Counted from the stretch's first letter, positions 30,907-39,180 are shown. The stretch: 64,000 nucleotides of DNA from Tenacibaculum sp. 190130A14a (GCF_964048965.1 NZ_OZ040189.1:1116001-1180000), one strand, 5' to 3'. The notes: a model not told the origin generated them from the sequence alone. Numbers and translations are program-made.

Positions 30907-32553
30907 ATGTACCCAAAAAAAGAATTAGCACAATTAGTAATTTCGGCTTGTCATCAATTTGAAATTGATACGGTAGTAATATCTCCAGGTTCGAGAAATG
31001 CTCCCTTAACGATTGGTTTTTCAAATCATTCAGGAATTGAAACGTTGAGTGTAGTTGATGAGCGTTGTGCTGCGTTTTTTGCTATGGGTATAGCCCAACA
31101 AAAAAGAAAACCAGTAGCCATTGTATGTTCTTCTGGATCTGCTTTGTTGAACTATTATCCGGCCATTGCTGAAGCTTTTTACAGTCAAATTCCATTGATT
31201 GTTATCTCAGCAGACAGACCTAAACATTTAATAGATGTTGGAGATGGTCAAACCATTCGTCAAGAAAATGTATTTAAAAATCATATTCTCTACTCGGCGA
31301 ACTTAGTAGAAGGAGAAACAGATCAAAATAAAATTTTAATAACAGAGGCATTACAGACTTCAAAAGAAAATATGGGCCCTGTTCATATCAATGTTCCTTT
31401 TGATGAACCTCTATATGAAACAGTAGAAGAATTAAATGAATTCGATTTTTCTAAGAATGTTTTGAAAGAAACAAAGCAGTCTGTAAAATTTGAAAAGTTA
31501 GCTTCTATATGGAATACTTCTGCTAAAAAAATGATTTTAGTAGGAAGTAACTATCCTGATATTGAATTACAAGAAGTGTTAGAAGCTTATGTACAAGATA
31601 TATCTGTTTTAGTTTTAACCGAAACCACTTCTAACCTTTATCACGCTAAGTTTGTTAATTCAATTGATAAATTAATTTTTCCATTATCAGATGAAGAGTT
31701 TAAAGCACTTCAACCTGATGTTTTAGTAACATTGGGTGGATTAGTGATTTCAAAAAAAATAAAACAATTTTTAAGAAAATATCAGCCTAAACATCATTGG
31801 CACATTGACCAATTAAGAGCCTTTAATACTTACTTTACGTTAGATGAATTTATTCAGGAAGAACCAGTGAAAGTTCTAGAAGAGTTCTCAAACTACACTA
31901 AAAAAGTAGAGAGTACGTATCAATCTAAGTGGTTATTAAAGAAAGAAGAAAGAGCTCTAAAACATCAGGAGTATCTGTTAGGTTGTGAGTATTCAGATTT
32001 AAAAGTTTTTGAGTCTGTATTGAATACGATACCAAATAATAGTCAGGTACAAATAAGTAATAGTTCTACTATTCGTTATTCGCAATTATTTGATGTGAAT
32101 CCAACCTTAAGAATATTCTGTAATAGAGGAACAAGTGGGATTGATGGAAGTACGAGCACCGCAGTTGGTGCCGCTTTTTCAGATGAGCAACAAACTATTT
32201 TTATAACAGGAGATTTAAGTTTCTTTTACGATAGTAATGCATTGTGGAACACTAATATTCCAAATAATTTCAGAATAATTATTTTAAACAATGCTGGAGG
32301 TGGAATTTTTAGATTTATTCCAGGGCCTTTAACTACAAATGCTACAGAGTATTTTGAAACTCCACATAATCTAACAGCAGTACATTTGGCTAAAATGTAT
32401 AATTTTGAATATGTTGCTGTAAAAGATCATATAACATTAGAGAAAGAGTTGGGTGATTTTTATAAAGAATCTGAACAACCAAAAATAATGGAGGTATTTA
32501 CTCCAAAAGAAATTAATGATGTAGTTTTAAAGAACTATTTTAAAAACTTATAA
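30907..32553 (+). CDS. menD: 2-succinyl-5-enolpyruvyl-6-hydroxy-3-cyclohexene-1-carboxylate synthase
   Basis: The 548-residue product is the thiamine diphosphate enzyme of menaquinone synthesis. It shows the TPP-dependent fold with VISPGSRNAPLTIGF and DERCAAFFAMGIA near the N terminus and ITGDLSFFYDSNALW, then ILNNAGGGIF, in the cofactor domain. It starts directly after the transaldolase terminator and is followed after one base by an S1-domain gene. Confidence 0.96.
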   Translation: MYPKKELAQLVISACHQFEIDTVVISPGSRNAPLTIGFSNHSGIETLSVVDERCAAFFAMGIAQQKRKPVAIVCSSGSALLNYYPAIAEAFYSQIPLIVISADRPKHLIDVGDGQTIRQENVFKNHILYSANLVEGETDQNKILITEALQTSKENMGPVHINVPFDEPLYETVEELNEFDFSKNVLKETKQSVKFEKLASIWNTSAKKMILVGSNYPDIELQEVLEAYVQDISVLVLTETTSNLYHAKFVNSIDKLIFPLSDEEFKALQPDVLVTLGGLVISKKIKQFLRKYQPKHHWHIDQLRAFNTYFTLDEFIQEEPVKVLEEFSNYTKKVESTYQSKWLLKKEERALKHQEYLLGCEYSDLKVFESVLNTIPNNSQVQISNSSTIRYSQLFDVNPTLRIFCNRGTSGIDGSTSTAVGAAFSDEQQTIFITGDLSFFYDSNALWNTNIPNNFRIIILNNAGGGIFRFIPGPLTTNATEYFETPHNLTAVHLAKMYNFEYVAVKDHITLEKELGDFYKESEQPKIMEVFTPKEINDVVLKNYFKNL

Positions 32554-32554
32554 G

Positions 32555-32965
32555 ATGGAATTAAAGGAAGGTGATAAAGTTGATTTAGTAATTGGAGTTC
32601 AAACTACTTTAGGGTACTCTGTGTTGATCAATGAAGAAACGGAAGGCTTATTATATAATAATGAGGTTTTTAAAGATATTGAAGAAGGAATGAGAACGGT
32701 AGGTTATGTGAAGAAACTTCGTGAAGATGGTAAGATTGATGTAGCTTTACGTCCTCAAGGATTTAAAAACGTGATTGATGAAGATGTAGAAAAGGTATTG
32801 GCAAAGTTAAAAGAGAAAGGCTATTTGTTATTAACCGATAAAAGCTCACCAGAATCAATTAAGTTTCATTTACAAATGAGTAAAAAAGCTTTTAAGAGAG
32901 CAATTGGTAAACTGTATAAAGAAAGAAAAATTACGTTAAGTGAAGACGGAATAGAACTGAAATAA
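32555..32965 (+). CDS. S1-type RNA-binding protein with winged helix (CvfB C-terminal-like)
   Basis: The 136-residue product has an S1-like beta-barrel in residues 1-65 (GDKVDLVIGVQTTLGYSVLI, DGKIDVALRP) and a winged helix in the rest (SPESIKFHLQMSKKAFKRAIG). This corresponds to the C-terminal half of CvfB/YitL proteins, which have about 280 residues. It is probably an RNA-binding regulator, transcribed with menD. Confidence 0.8.
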   Translation: MELKEGDKVDLVIGVQTTLGYSVLINEETEGLLYNNEVFKDIEEGMRTVGYVKKLREDGKIDVALRPQGFKNVIDEDVEKVLAKLKEKGYLLLTDKSSPESIKFHLQMSKKAFKRAIGKLYKERKITLSEDGIELK

Positions 32966-32995
32966 AAAAGACCTAAATTAATTTAGGTCTTTTTT
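32964..32995. terminator. Palindromic bidirectional terminator
   Basis: A perfect 30-base palindrome with core gacctaaattaatttaggtc has A-runs and T-runs at its ends. It overlaps the stop codon of the S1-domain gene by two bases and serves the convergent gene at 33019 as well. Confidence 0.9.
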
Positions 32996-33018
32996 ATGTA
33001 TACGCTTTTCAGCTTTGT

Positions 33019-34272
33019 TTAATTATCTTCCTGTTCTTCCTCTTCTTCTTGTTTATCTTCTTCCTCGTTAAACTCTTCTTCTTGAGCTTTTTGTTCAGCT
33101 TTTTGTTTTGTTAATAAATCGTTTACACGTTTAATGTTTTCATAAAAAGCATTTGCGTTAGGATCTGAAGGGTCCATTTTACCAAAAGCAGCTTTGTAAT
33201 AAAAATCTGCTCTTTCGTAATCTTTACCAAGCTCATAATATTTACCAACATAATAATCACCTAAATGCATGTCAGGATATTTGATCATAACAAAGTCACC
33301 TAAAACACGTAAGTAATCCCCATCTTGTTTATCAGTAACAATTCCTTCAATGGTAAAGATGTCATCTAAACGAACATTTAAGTTGTTACCATATAGATAT
33401 TCAATATCTAAGTATTTTTTCTCTAGATATTTAATAGCTTCTAAAGGTTCTAAATCTTTAATCTTAGTTTCGTATTCTTCTTTTGTGATTTTAGCATAAA
33501 TAGAAAACATATTCGTAAACGCTCTAGGAATTGTTTCACTCATCATAGAAAGTAAACTAGGAGCATTTGGAAATTCATCGAATTTAATATTTAAGTTACT
33601 TGCATCGAAAGAAGATAAATAAGTACTTATTTGTTTAAAACGATCGTATTGTTCCTTTTTAATATAATTCTTATTGTTACTATTATAAATAAAGAAATTG
33701 TTGTCCACATTTCCTAAACGAGATAAGGAGTAAGACTCTAAAGTAACACCGGCCAACTCTGAATAATATGGAGAAGCACATATATACGAATTAAAAATAG
33801 GGTTCTCTTCCTTTAGAAAATAATTAATCAAGTTAATAGATTTACCTTCTCCTGCAATCGTTAAAAATGGTGAAGTTCTATAAGTTGCTTCCGCAAAAGG
33901 AATGATTTCTTTTTTTATAAAACGATGAAATTGTTTTGCTGTAGCTGTTAAATCATCATTTTTAGGAACGATGGAAACGTCTCTATGATACGTTTTTTCC
34001 ATGTTAATACCTATAACAATTTGTCTAGGAGCTTTGTCTACATCAGCAAACAACTTCGCATTTCCAACATACAAATCAAATAAATAATCATCACCTAATA
34101 TAATTGCAACAGGATAACTCAATTCCGCATCCGTTTCATAACCTTTAGGGAGGTAAATTTTTAAATTACGTTTGGCTTTTAGTTCAACAGAATTGTACTC
34201 TTTTGTAATCACTTCTTGAGAAAATACAAGTGCTGAAAAACTAAATGCTACTAAAAAAAATAAATGTTTCAT
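33019..34272 (-). CDS. Secreted alpha/beta-hydrolase-fold (esterase-like) protein, probably inactive
   Basis: The 417-residue product starts with a signal peptide (MKHLFFLVAFSFSALVFSQ). The first 270 residues follow the plan of putative esterases (LKIYLPKGYETD, YPVAIILGDDYLFD), but the nucleophile elbow reads IAGEGKS instead of GxSxG. The C-terminal part has helical repeats of TPR type and ends in a long acidic tail (EEDKQEEEEEQEDN). A longer reading frame starts at 34338, but a perfect promoter box at 34293 lies inside it, so 34272 is chosen. Confidence 0.8.
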   Translation of the reverse strand: MKHLFFLVAFSFSALVFSQEVITKEYNSVELKAKRNLKIYLPKGYETDAELSYPVAIILGDDYLFDLYVGNAKLFADVDKAPRQIVIGINMEKTYHRDVSIVPKNDDLTATAKQFHRFIKKEIIPFAEATYRTSPFLTIAGEGKSINLINYFLKEENPIFNSYICASPYYSELAGVTLESYSLSRLGNVDNNFFIYNSNNKNYIKKEQYDRFKQISTYLSSFDASNLNIKFDEFPNAPSLLSMMSETIPRAFTNMFSIYAKITKEEYETKIKDLEPLEAIKYLEKKYLDIEYLYGNNLNVRLDDIFTIEGIVTDKQDGDYLRVLGDFVMIKYPDMHLGDYYVGKYYELGKDYERADFYYKAAFGKMDPSDPNANAFYENIKRVNDLLTKQKAEQKAQEEEFNEEEDKQEEEEEQEDN

Positions 34273-34292
34273 CGGGGATGTTTTGTTTGTTT

Positions 34293-34300
34293 CAAATATA
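34293..34300 (-). promoter_or_regulatory. Promoter (-7 box TATATTTG) for the esterase-like gene
   Basis: The minus-strand box matches TAnnTTTG exactly and is 20 nt upstream of the ATG at 34272. It also decides the start codon of that gene. Confidence 0.65.
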
Positions 34301-34325
34301 AAAAAGAAAAATAAAGTTATTATGT

Positions 34326-34333
34326 TATTTTTG
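34326..34333 (+). promoter_or_regulatory. Promoter (-7 box TATTTTTG) for menB
   Basis: An exact TAnnTTTG match followed by c lies 31 nt before the menB ATG. It is divergent from the promoter at 34293, so about 25 nt separate two opposite -7 boxes. Confidence 0.7.
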
Positions 34334-34364
34334 CTCAATAATATAACGATAATATTTTGGAATT

Positions 34365-35204
34365 ATGATAAAACCAGAGTGGAAAACTGCAAAAGAATAC
34401 GAGGATATAACTTATAAGAAGAGTCATAATGTAGCACGAATTGCATTTAACAGGCCTAATGTACGTAATGCGTTCAGACCAAAGACGACATCAGAGTTAT
34501 TAGACGCTTTTCATGACGCACATGAAGACACTAACATAGGAGTAGTATTATTATCTGCAGAAGGACCTTCAACTAAAGATGGTGTGTGGAGTTTTTGTTC
34601 TGGTGGAGACCAAAATGCACGTGGACACCAAGGGTATGTTGGAGAAGATGGTTATCACCGATTAAATATTTTAGAAGTACAACGTTTAATTCGCTTTATG
34701 CCAAAAGCAGTTATTTGTGTAGTGCCAGGTTGGGCTGTAGGAGGTGGACATAGTTTACATGTAACATGTGATTTAACCTTAGCGAGCAAAGAACATGCAA
34801 TATTCAAACAAACTGATGCAGATGTAACTTCTTTTGATGCTGGGTATGGTTCTGCTTATTTAGCAAAAATGGTAGGTCAAAAGAAAGCTCGTGAAATTTT
34901 CTTTTTAGGAAGAAATTATTCTGCTCAAGAAGCTTACGAAATGGGAATGGTAAATGCGGTAGTTCCACATGATGAATTAGAGCAAACAGCATTTGACTGG
35001 GCACAAGAAATATTAGCAAAGTCGCCAACATCTATTAAAATGTTAAAGTTCGCCATGAACTTAACAGATGATGGAATGGTAGGACAACAAGTGTTTGCTG
35101 GAGAAGTTACACGTTTAGCATATATGACTGATGAAGCAAAAGAAGGTCGTGATGCGTTTTTAGAAAAACGTAAACCAAATTTCCCTAAGACTTGGATTCC
35201 ATAA
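34365..35204 (+). CDS. menB: 1,4-dihydroxy-2-naphthoyl-CoA synthase
   Basis: The 279-residue product closes the second ring in menaquinone synthesis. It is a crotonase-fold enzyme with NRPNVRNAFRP, the oxyanion region CSGGDQNARGHQGYVG, the VPGWAVGGGHSLHV block, and the conserved C-terminal end PNFPKTWIP. Together with menD at 30907 it shows a menaquinone-based respiratory chain. Confidence 0.97.
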   Translation: MIKPEWKTAKEYEDITYKKSHNVARIAFNRPNVRNAFRPKTTSELLDAFHDAHEDTNIGVVLLSAEGPSTKDGVWSFCSGGDQNARGHQGYVGEDGYHRLNILEVQRLIRFMPKAVICVVPGWAVGGGHSLHVTCDLTLASKEHAIFKQTDADVTSFDAGYGSAYLAKMVGQKKAREIFFLGRNYSAQEAYEMGMVNAVVPHDELEQTAFDWAQEILAKSPTSIKMLKFAMNLTDDGMVGQQVFAGEVTRLAYMTDEAKEGRDAFLEKRKPNFPKTWIP

Positions 35205-35248
35205 TTAATCAAAAATTTAATACGACATTTATAATTCATAGTTAAATA

Positions 35249-35857
35249 ATGAAGATAATTTGTATTGGTCGCAACTATGCGAAACATATAGAGGAGTTAG
35301 CCAATGAAAGACCTGAAAACCCTGTTGTTTTTCTAAAACCGGATTCAGCTATTCTTCCTAAAAAAATGCCGTTTTTTATACCTCCTTTTTCAAATGATGT
35401 ACATTATGAGGTAGAGGTATTGGTAAAAATAAATAAAGTAGGAAAACATATTTCTCCAAAGTTTGCACATAAATATTACGATACTATCGGTTTAGGAATC
35501 GATTTTACCGCTAGAGATGTGCAAGCTCAATGTAAAGAGAAAGGATTGCCATGGGAAAAAGCGAAGGCCTTTGATGGTAGTGCTATCGTAGGACAATTTT
35601 TTCAGAAGGAAGAGTTTGATTTAGATAACTTGTCTTTTCAATTACACAAGAATGATGAAATTGTACAAGATGGAAATACAGCTAATATGTTATGGAAGAT
35701 TGATGAATTGATTAGTTATGTATCTCAATATTTTACACTTAAAAAAGGTGATTTAATTTTTACAGGAACACCCGCAGGAGTTGGAAAAGTAGTAGAAAAT
35801 GATGTGTTAACCGGAACTATAGAAGGAAAACAAGCTTTTCAGATTAAAGTAAAATAA
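35249..35857 (+). CDS. Fumarylacetoacetate hydrolase family protein
   Basis: The 202-residue product has the FAH fold seen in acylpyruvases: MKIICIGRNYAKHIEEL at the start, metal ligands in HYEVEVLV and DFTARDVQ, and TGTPAGVGKV at the end. This subfamily cleaves acylpyruvates or decarboxylates oxaloacetate; the substrate here is unknown. It probably shares a transcript with menB, 44 nt upstream. Confidence 0.9.
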   Translation: MKIICIGRNYAKHIEELANERPENPVVFLKPDSAILPKKMPFFIPPFSNDVHYEVEVLVKINKVGKHISPKFAHKYYDTIGLGIDFTARDVQAQCKEKGLPWEKAKAFDGSAIVGQFFQKEEFDLDNLSFQLHKNDEIVQDGNTANMLWKIDELISYVSQYFTLKKGDLIFTGTPAGVGKVVENDVLTGTIEGKQAFQIKVK

Positions 35858-35862
35858 TTAAT

Positions 35863-35890
35863 AATCCCGCCTTAGCGGGATTTCTTTTTA
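35863..35890 (+). terminator. Intrinsic terminator after the FAH-family gene
   Basis: An 8-bp GC-rich stem (aatcccgc with gcgggatt) around a 4-nt loop is followed by tcttttt. It lies between the FAH-family gene and cinA. Confidence 0.85.
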
Positions 35891-35901
35891 AAAAGAAGCT
35901 C

Positions 35902-37146
35902 ATGAACGCAGAAATAATTACCATAGGTGATGAAATTCTTATTGGACAGATTATAGATACCAATTCAAAATGGATTGCTAAAGAATTGAACAAAATTGGA
36001 GTCTCAGTTCACCAAATATCTTCTATTCAAGATGAGAAACAACATATATTAAAGGCTTTAAACGAAGCAGAAAGTAGAGCAGATATTGTAATTGTAACAG
36101 GAGGGTTAGGTCCAACCAAAGATGATATTACCAAAAAAACAATTGCCGAATATTTTGAAGATCCTATTGTGGTTGAGTACCCTGAGGTAATTGAGAACAT
36201 CAAGCATTTATTTAAAAAGGTAAACCATCCATTTAATGAAGTGCAGCGATATCAGGCACAGTTACCATCAAAAGCTACTTTATTAATGAATCGTTTGGGA
36301 ACTGCACCAGGCATGTGGTTTTATGAAAATAATACAGTTTTTGTCTCGTTGCCAGGAGTACCTTATGAAATGAAAGGGTTGATGACAGATAGTGTATTAC
36401 CTAAACTTCAAGAGCAATTCCAATTACCTTTTATTATTCATAAAACGGTAATGACCGTAGGAAAAGGAGAGAGTGTTATTGCAGAGCAGATTGAAACTTG
36501 GGAAGAAAACTTACCAGAAGAAATAAAGTTAGCTTATTTACCTTCTTTTGGAAGAGTTCGTTTGCGTTTAACAGCGAAGGGAACGAATAAAGAATATCTC
36601 GAAGAAGAATTATCAAAACAGCTTCTAGAATTGAATCGATTAATTCCAGATATTATTGTTGGTTTAGAAGAGGAAACTTCACTCGAACAAAAAGTAGGGG
36701 AGCTGTTAAAAGAAAAAGGAAAAACATTAGCTACTGCCGAAAGTTTAACAGGAGGTAAAATTGCAGCAACATTGGTTTCTGTACCTGGTTCATCAGCATA
36801 CTTTATAGGGAGCCTGGTTACATATACTGCAGATCTGAAACAACAATTGCTAAATGTTTCTAAGAAAACAATAGAAGAATGCACTGTGGTAAGTGCAGAA
36901 GTAGCGAAAGAAATGGCATTAGGTTGTTTAGATGCATTGCAAACAGATTATACCATTGCGGTTACTGGAAATGCAGGACCTACAAAAGACAATAATGACA
37001 AGAGTGTAGGCTTGGTGTATATTGCTATTGCAACGAAGCAAGGTGTTGAAGTTCATGAATTTAACTTTGGGCAACCAAGAGAGAAAGTAATAAATAGAAC
37101 GGTCACAAAATCTTTAGAGCTTTTACAAGGGATATTATTAAAATAA
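35902..37146 (+). CDS. cinA: CinA family nicotinamide-nucleotide amidase
   Basis: The 414-residue product has the N-terminal MoCF-like domain (ITIGDEILIGQIIDTNS, VIVTGGLGPTKDDITK) and the C-terminal PncC amidase domain (ATAESLTGGKIAATLVSVPGSS). The amidase recycles NMN to nicotinate mononucleotide. The length is normal for the full two-domain form. Confidence 0.95.
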   Translation: MNAEIITIGDEILIGQIIDTNSKWIAKELNKIGVSVHQISSIQDEKQHILKALNEAESRADIVIVTGGLGPTKDDITKKTIAEYFEDPIVVEYPEVIENIKHLFKKVNHPFNEVQRYQAQLPSKATLLMNRLGTAPGMWFYENNTVFVSLPGVPYEMKGLMTDSVLPKLQEQFQLPFIIHKTVMTVGKGESVIAEQIETWEENLPEEIKLAYLPSFGRVRLRLTAKGTNKEYLEEELSKQLLELNRLIPDIIVGLEEETSLEQKVGELLKEKGKTLATAESLTGGKIAATLVSVPGSSAYFIGSLVTYTADLKQQLLNVSKKTIEECTVVSAEVAKEMALGCLDALQTDYTIAVTGNAGPTKDNNDKSVGLVYIAIATKQGVEVHEFNFGQPREKVINRTVTKSLELLQGILLK

Positions 37147-37150
37147 TTAG

Positions 37151-37158
37151 TATTTTTG
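37151..37158 (+). promoter_or_regulatory. Upstream promoter-like box (TATTTTTG) before rpmB
   Basis: An exact TAnnTTTG match lies 2 nt after the cinA gene. Transcription from it would produce a leader of about 150 nt before rpmB that includes the hairpin at 37174. Confidence 0.45.
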
Positions 37159-37173
37159 CGCCCGTTATGCTTC

Positions 37174-37202
37174 CAAATAGGCTAGATGCTGAGCCTAGTT
37201 TG
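37174..37202 (+). repeat. Hairpin in the rpmB upstream region
   Basis: caaataggct (37174-37183) pairs with agccta-g-tttg (37192-37202) with one bulged G and an 8-nt loop. No T-run follows. It lies between the first and the second promoter-like box. Confidence 0.45.
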
Positions 37203-37240
37203 AATAGATTAAAATAAATGAAAATTTAATCGAGAATATT

Positions 37241-37271
37241 TTTGCGCAATTAATTAATTTGCGTAAATTTG
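37241..37271 (+). promoter_or_regulatory. Canonical Bacteroidota promoter of rpmB
   Basis: A TTTG at 37241-37244 is followed after exactly 19 nt by the -7 box TAAATTTG at 37264-37271. This is the full -33/-7 arrangement described for this phylum. The TTTG is itself the end of another -7 match (TATTTTTG, 37237-37244), so tandem promoters overlap here. Confidence 0.85.
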
Positions 37272-37310
37272 CACCTCGTTTAGAAATAACACTATAAAAC
37301 TGTCAAGAAG

Positions 37311-37550
37311 ATGTCTAGAGTTTGTGAATTAACAGGAAAAAAAGCGATGGTAGGTAACAACGTATCGCACGCTTTAAACAGAACTAAAAGAAAATTTAAC
37401 GCTAACTTAATGACCAAGCGTTTTTATATTCCAGAAGAAGATAAGTGGATTACATTAAAAGTATCAGCTTCTGCATTAAAAAATATTAATAAAAAAGGAA
37501 TCTCTGCTGTTATTAAAGAAGCTAGAGAAAAAGGTTTCTTAACAAAATAA
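37311..37550 (+). CDS. rpmB: 50S ribosomal protein bL28, zinc-free form
   Basis: The 79-residue product is L28, with [20 protein letters not shown] at the start. Only one cysteine is present, so the CxxC pairs of zinc-binding L28 are absent. It is the first gene of a small ribosomal operon with rpmG and the bL38 gene, behind a canonical promoter. Confidence 0.96.
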   Translation: MSRVCELTGKKAMVGNNVSHALNRTKRKFNANLMTKRFYIPEEDKWITLKVSASALKNINKKGISAVIKEAREKGFLTK

Positions 37551-37577
37551 TTCCTTACTAGATAAAAATTTAGAGAG

Positions 37578-37760
37578 ATGGCAAAAAAAGGAAACAGAGT
37601 TCAAGTTATATTAGAATGTACTGAGCACAAAGCTTCTGGTCAACCAGGAACTTCTCGTTATATCACAACAAAGAACAAAAAGAATACTCCTGATAGAATG
37701 GAATTAAAGAAATTTAATCCAATCTTAAAGAAGATGACAGTTCACAAAGAAATTAAATAA
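37578..37760 (+). CDS. rpmG: 50S ribosomal protein bL33, zinc-free form
   Basis: The 60-residue product is L33, with [17 protein letters not shown] and the [19 protein letters not shown] block. The zinc form has CxxC twice; this one has a single Cys. It lies 27 nt after rpmB and is followed by the bL38 gene. Confidence 0.96.
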   Translation: MAKKGNRVQVILECTEHKASGQPGTSRYITTKNKKNTPDRMELKKFNPILKKMTVHKEIK

Positions 37761-37787
37761 TTAGCTACGGCGTAAATTTTATATAAA

Positions 37788-37940
37788 ATGGCAAAGAAAT
37801 CAGTAGCAACGTTACAAACAGGTTCGAAAAGATTAACCAAAGCTATCAAAATGGTAAAATCTCCAAAGTCAGGAGCTTACACATTTGTTGAAGCTATTAT
37901 GGATCCAACACAAGTAAACGACTTTTTAGCTAAAAAGTAA
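37788..37940 (+). CDS. DUF4295 protein, Bacteroidota ribosomal protein bL38
   Basis: This 50-codon gene encodes a basic protein starting MAKKSVATLQTGSKRLTKAI and ending VNDFLAKK. It matches the DUF4295 family, always found after rpmG in Flavobacteriaceae. As I recall, the Flavobacterium johnsoniae ribosome structure showed this protein as part of the large subunit, named bL38. It is 27 nt after rpmG and the last gene before a terminator. Confidence 0.85.
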   Translation: MAKKSVATLQTGSKRLTKAIKMVKSPKSGAYTFVEAIMDPTQVNDFLAKK

Positions 37941-37960
37941 TTCTTGTATACAGTTTAAAG

Positions 37961-37997
37961 AAAAGCTACTTTCTATTGAGAGTAGCTTTTTTTATGT
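37961..37997 (+). terminator. Intrinsic terminator after the rpmB-rpmG-bL38 operon
   Basis: A 10-bp stem (aaaagctact with agtagctttt) with a 10-nt loop ends in a T-run. It lies 20 nt after the bL38 stop codon. Confidence 0.88.
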
Positions 37998-38009
37998 TTT
38001 AAAAAACTG

Positions 38010-38017
38010 TATTTTTG
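38010..38017 (+). promoter_or_regulatory. Promoter-like box (TATTTTTG) before ftsY
   Basis: An exact TAnnTTTG match runs straight into the GC-rich segment at 38017. Transcription would start near 38023 and give a leader of about 140 nt before ftsY. Confidence 0.6.
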
Positions 38018-38078
38018 GGCGTTACCCTTCGGGTCGGGTCTTAAGCGCTACTCGGTAGCCGGCTGCAACCCCTAGCGA
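38017..38078 (+). repeat. GC-rich folded element upstream of ftsY
   Basis: This stretch is far richer in GC than its surroundings and contains two perfect small hairpins: accc-ttc-gggt (38024-38034) and gctac-tcg-gtagc (38047-38059). Its wording (gggcgttacccttcgggtcg ... ctgcaacccctagcg) resembles an intergenic repeat that I recall from many flavobacterial genomes. It encodes no protein that I can see. Confidence 0.6.
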
Positions 38079-38082
38079 AACG

Positions 38083-38150
38083 TAATCGTTAAATGACATT
38101 TTGACCGTATTTTGAAAATGGTACAATTTTTAACGTAAACCAAACGATTA
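38083..38150 (+). repeat. Inverted repeat in the ftsY leader
   Basis: taatcgtt (38083-38090) is the exact complement of aacgatta (38143-38150). Inside, gttaaa can pair with tttaac and cattttg-type segments can pair as well, so the whole leader may fold. It ends 12 nt before the ftsY ATG. Confidence 0.4.
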
Positions 38151-38162
38151 TAAAAAATTAGA

Positions 38163-39116
38163 ATGAGTTTTTTTAAAAAAATCTTTTCAAAAGAAAAAAA
38201 AGAAACCTTAGATAAAGGTTTAGAAAAAACCAAAACAAGTTTTTTCTCAAAATTATCAAAAGCTGTAGCTGGAAAAGCTAAAGTAGACGATGATGTCCTT
38301 GATAATTTAGAAGAAGTTTTGGTTTCTTCAGATGTTGGAGTAGATACTACTTTAAAAATTATTGATAGAATAGAAGAGCGTGTTGCACGCGATAAGTATT
38401 TAGGAACAGAAGAGTTAAATCAAATCCTTAGAGAAGAAATTGCAGGATTACTATCTGAAACAAATACTGGAGATGAAACTGACTTCACTATTCCTGAAAA
38501 CAAGAAACCATATGTATTAATGGTAGTAGGAGTCAATGGAGTTGGAAAAACAACAACTATTGGTAAACTAGCTTCACAATTTAAAAAGAAAGGCTTAAAA
38601 GTTGTTTTAGGTGCGGCAGATACTTTTAGAGCTGCGGCAATTGATCAATTACAGGTTTGGGCAGATAGAACAGATGTGCCAATTGTACGTCAAGAAATGG
38701 GATCTGATCCTGCATCTGTGGCATTTGATACTGTAAAATCAGGAGTAAATCAAGATGCTGATGTAATTATTATTGATACAGCTGGACGTTTACATAATAA
38801 GGTAAATCTTATGAATGAATTATCTAAGATTAAAAGAGTAATGCAAAAAGTAATACCGGATGCACCTCATGATGTATTATTAGTATTAGATGGTTCTACT
38901 GGGCAAAATGCCTTCGAGCAAGCAAAACAATTTACTAAAGCAACCGAAGTAACTTCATTAGCAGTTACTAAATTAGATGGAACAGCAAAAGGAGGAGTGG
39001 TTATTGGAATTTCAGATCAATTCCAGATTCCTGTGAAATATATAGGAGTTGGAGAAGGAATTGACGATTTACAAGTGTTTAATAAACATGAATTTGTAGA
39101 CTCGTTTTTCAAATAG
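38163..39116 (+). CDS. ftsY: Signal recognition particle receptor FtsY
   Basis: The 317-residue product is the membrane-associated GTPase that receives SRP-bound ribosomes. G motifs are GVNGVGKTTTIGKLA (about residue 122), DTAGR and TKLDGTAKGG. The acidic A domain is almost absent, and the N terminus is a short basic stretch, as is common in Bacteroidota. Its leader carries the GC-rich element at 38017. Confidence 0.97.
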   Translation: MSFFKKIFSKEKKETLDKGLEKTKTSFFSKLSKAVAGKAKVDDDVLDNLEEVLVSSDVGVDTTLKIIDRIEERVARDKYLGTEELNQILREEIAGLLSETNTGDETDFTIPENKKPYVLMVVGVNGVGKTTTIGKLASQFKKKGLKVVLGAADTFRAAAIDQLQVWADRTDVPIVRQEMGSDPASVAFDTVKSGVNQDADVIIIDTAGRLHNKVNLMNELSKIKRVMQKVIPDAPHDVLLVLDGSTGQNAFEQAKQFTKATEVTSLAVTKLDGTAKGGVVIGISDQFQIPVKYIGVGEGIDDLQVFNKHEFVDSFFK

Positions 39117-39141
39117 TAAAAAAATAATACCTAAATAAAAT

Positions 39142-39172
39142 AAAAAAGCTCCTTAACAAGGAGCTTTTTTAT
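39142..39172. terminator. Bidirectional terminator after ftsY
   Basis: A 13-bp perfect stem (aaaaaagctcctt with complement) around aac has T-runs on both strands. It serves ftsY and the convergent gene at 39181. Confidence 0.92.
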
Positions 39173-39180
39173 TGACTCAA

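Noticed and set aside
34273..34338. Upstream start of the esterase-like gene
   Set aside because: The extension contains an exact minus-strand promoter box and would put a hydrophobic Phe-rich stretch before a clear signal peptide.
34804..35287. Minus-strand reading frames opposite menB
   Set aside because: menB is intact and strongly conserved here; the opposite frames are shadows of its codon bias.
38017..38078. GC-rich stretch before ftsY as a tRNA gene
   Set aside because: It has small hairpins but no cloverleaf, no T-arm ttcga pattern at the right place and no CCA-proximal acceptor stem. No tRNA or rRNA gene was found in the window.
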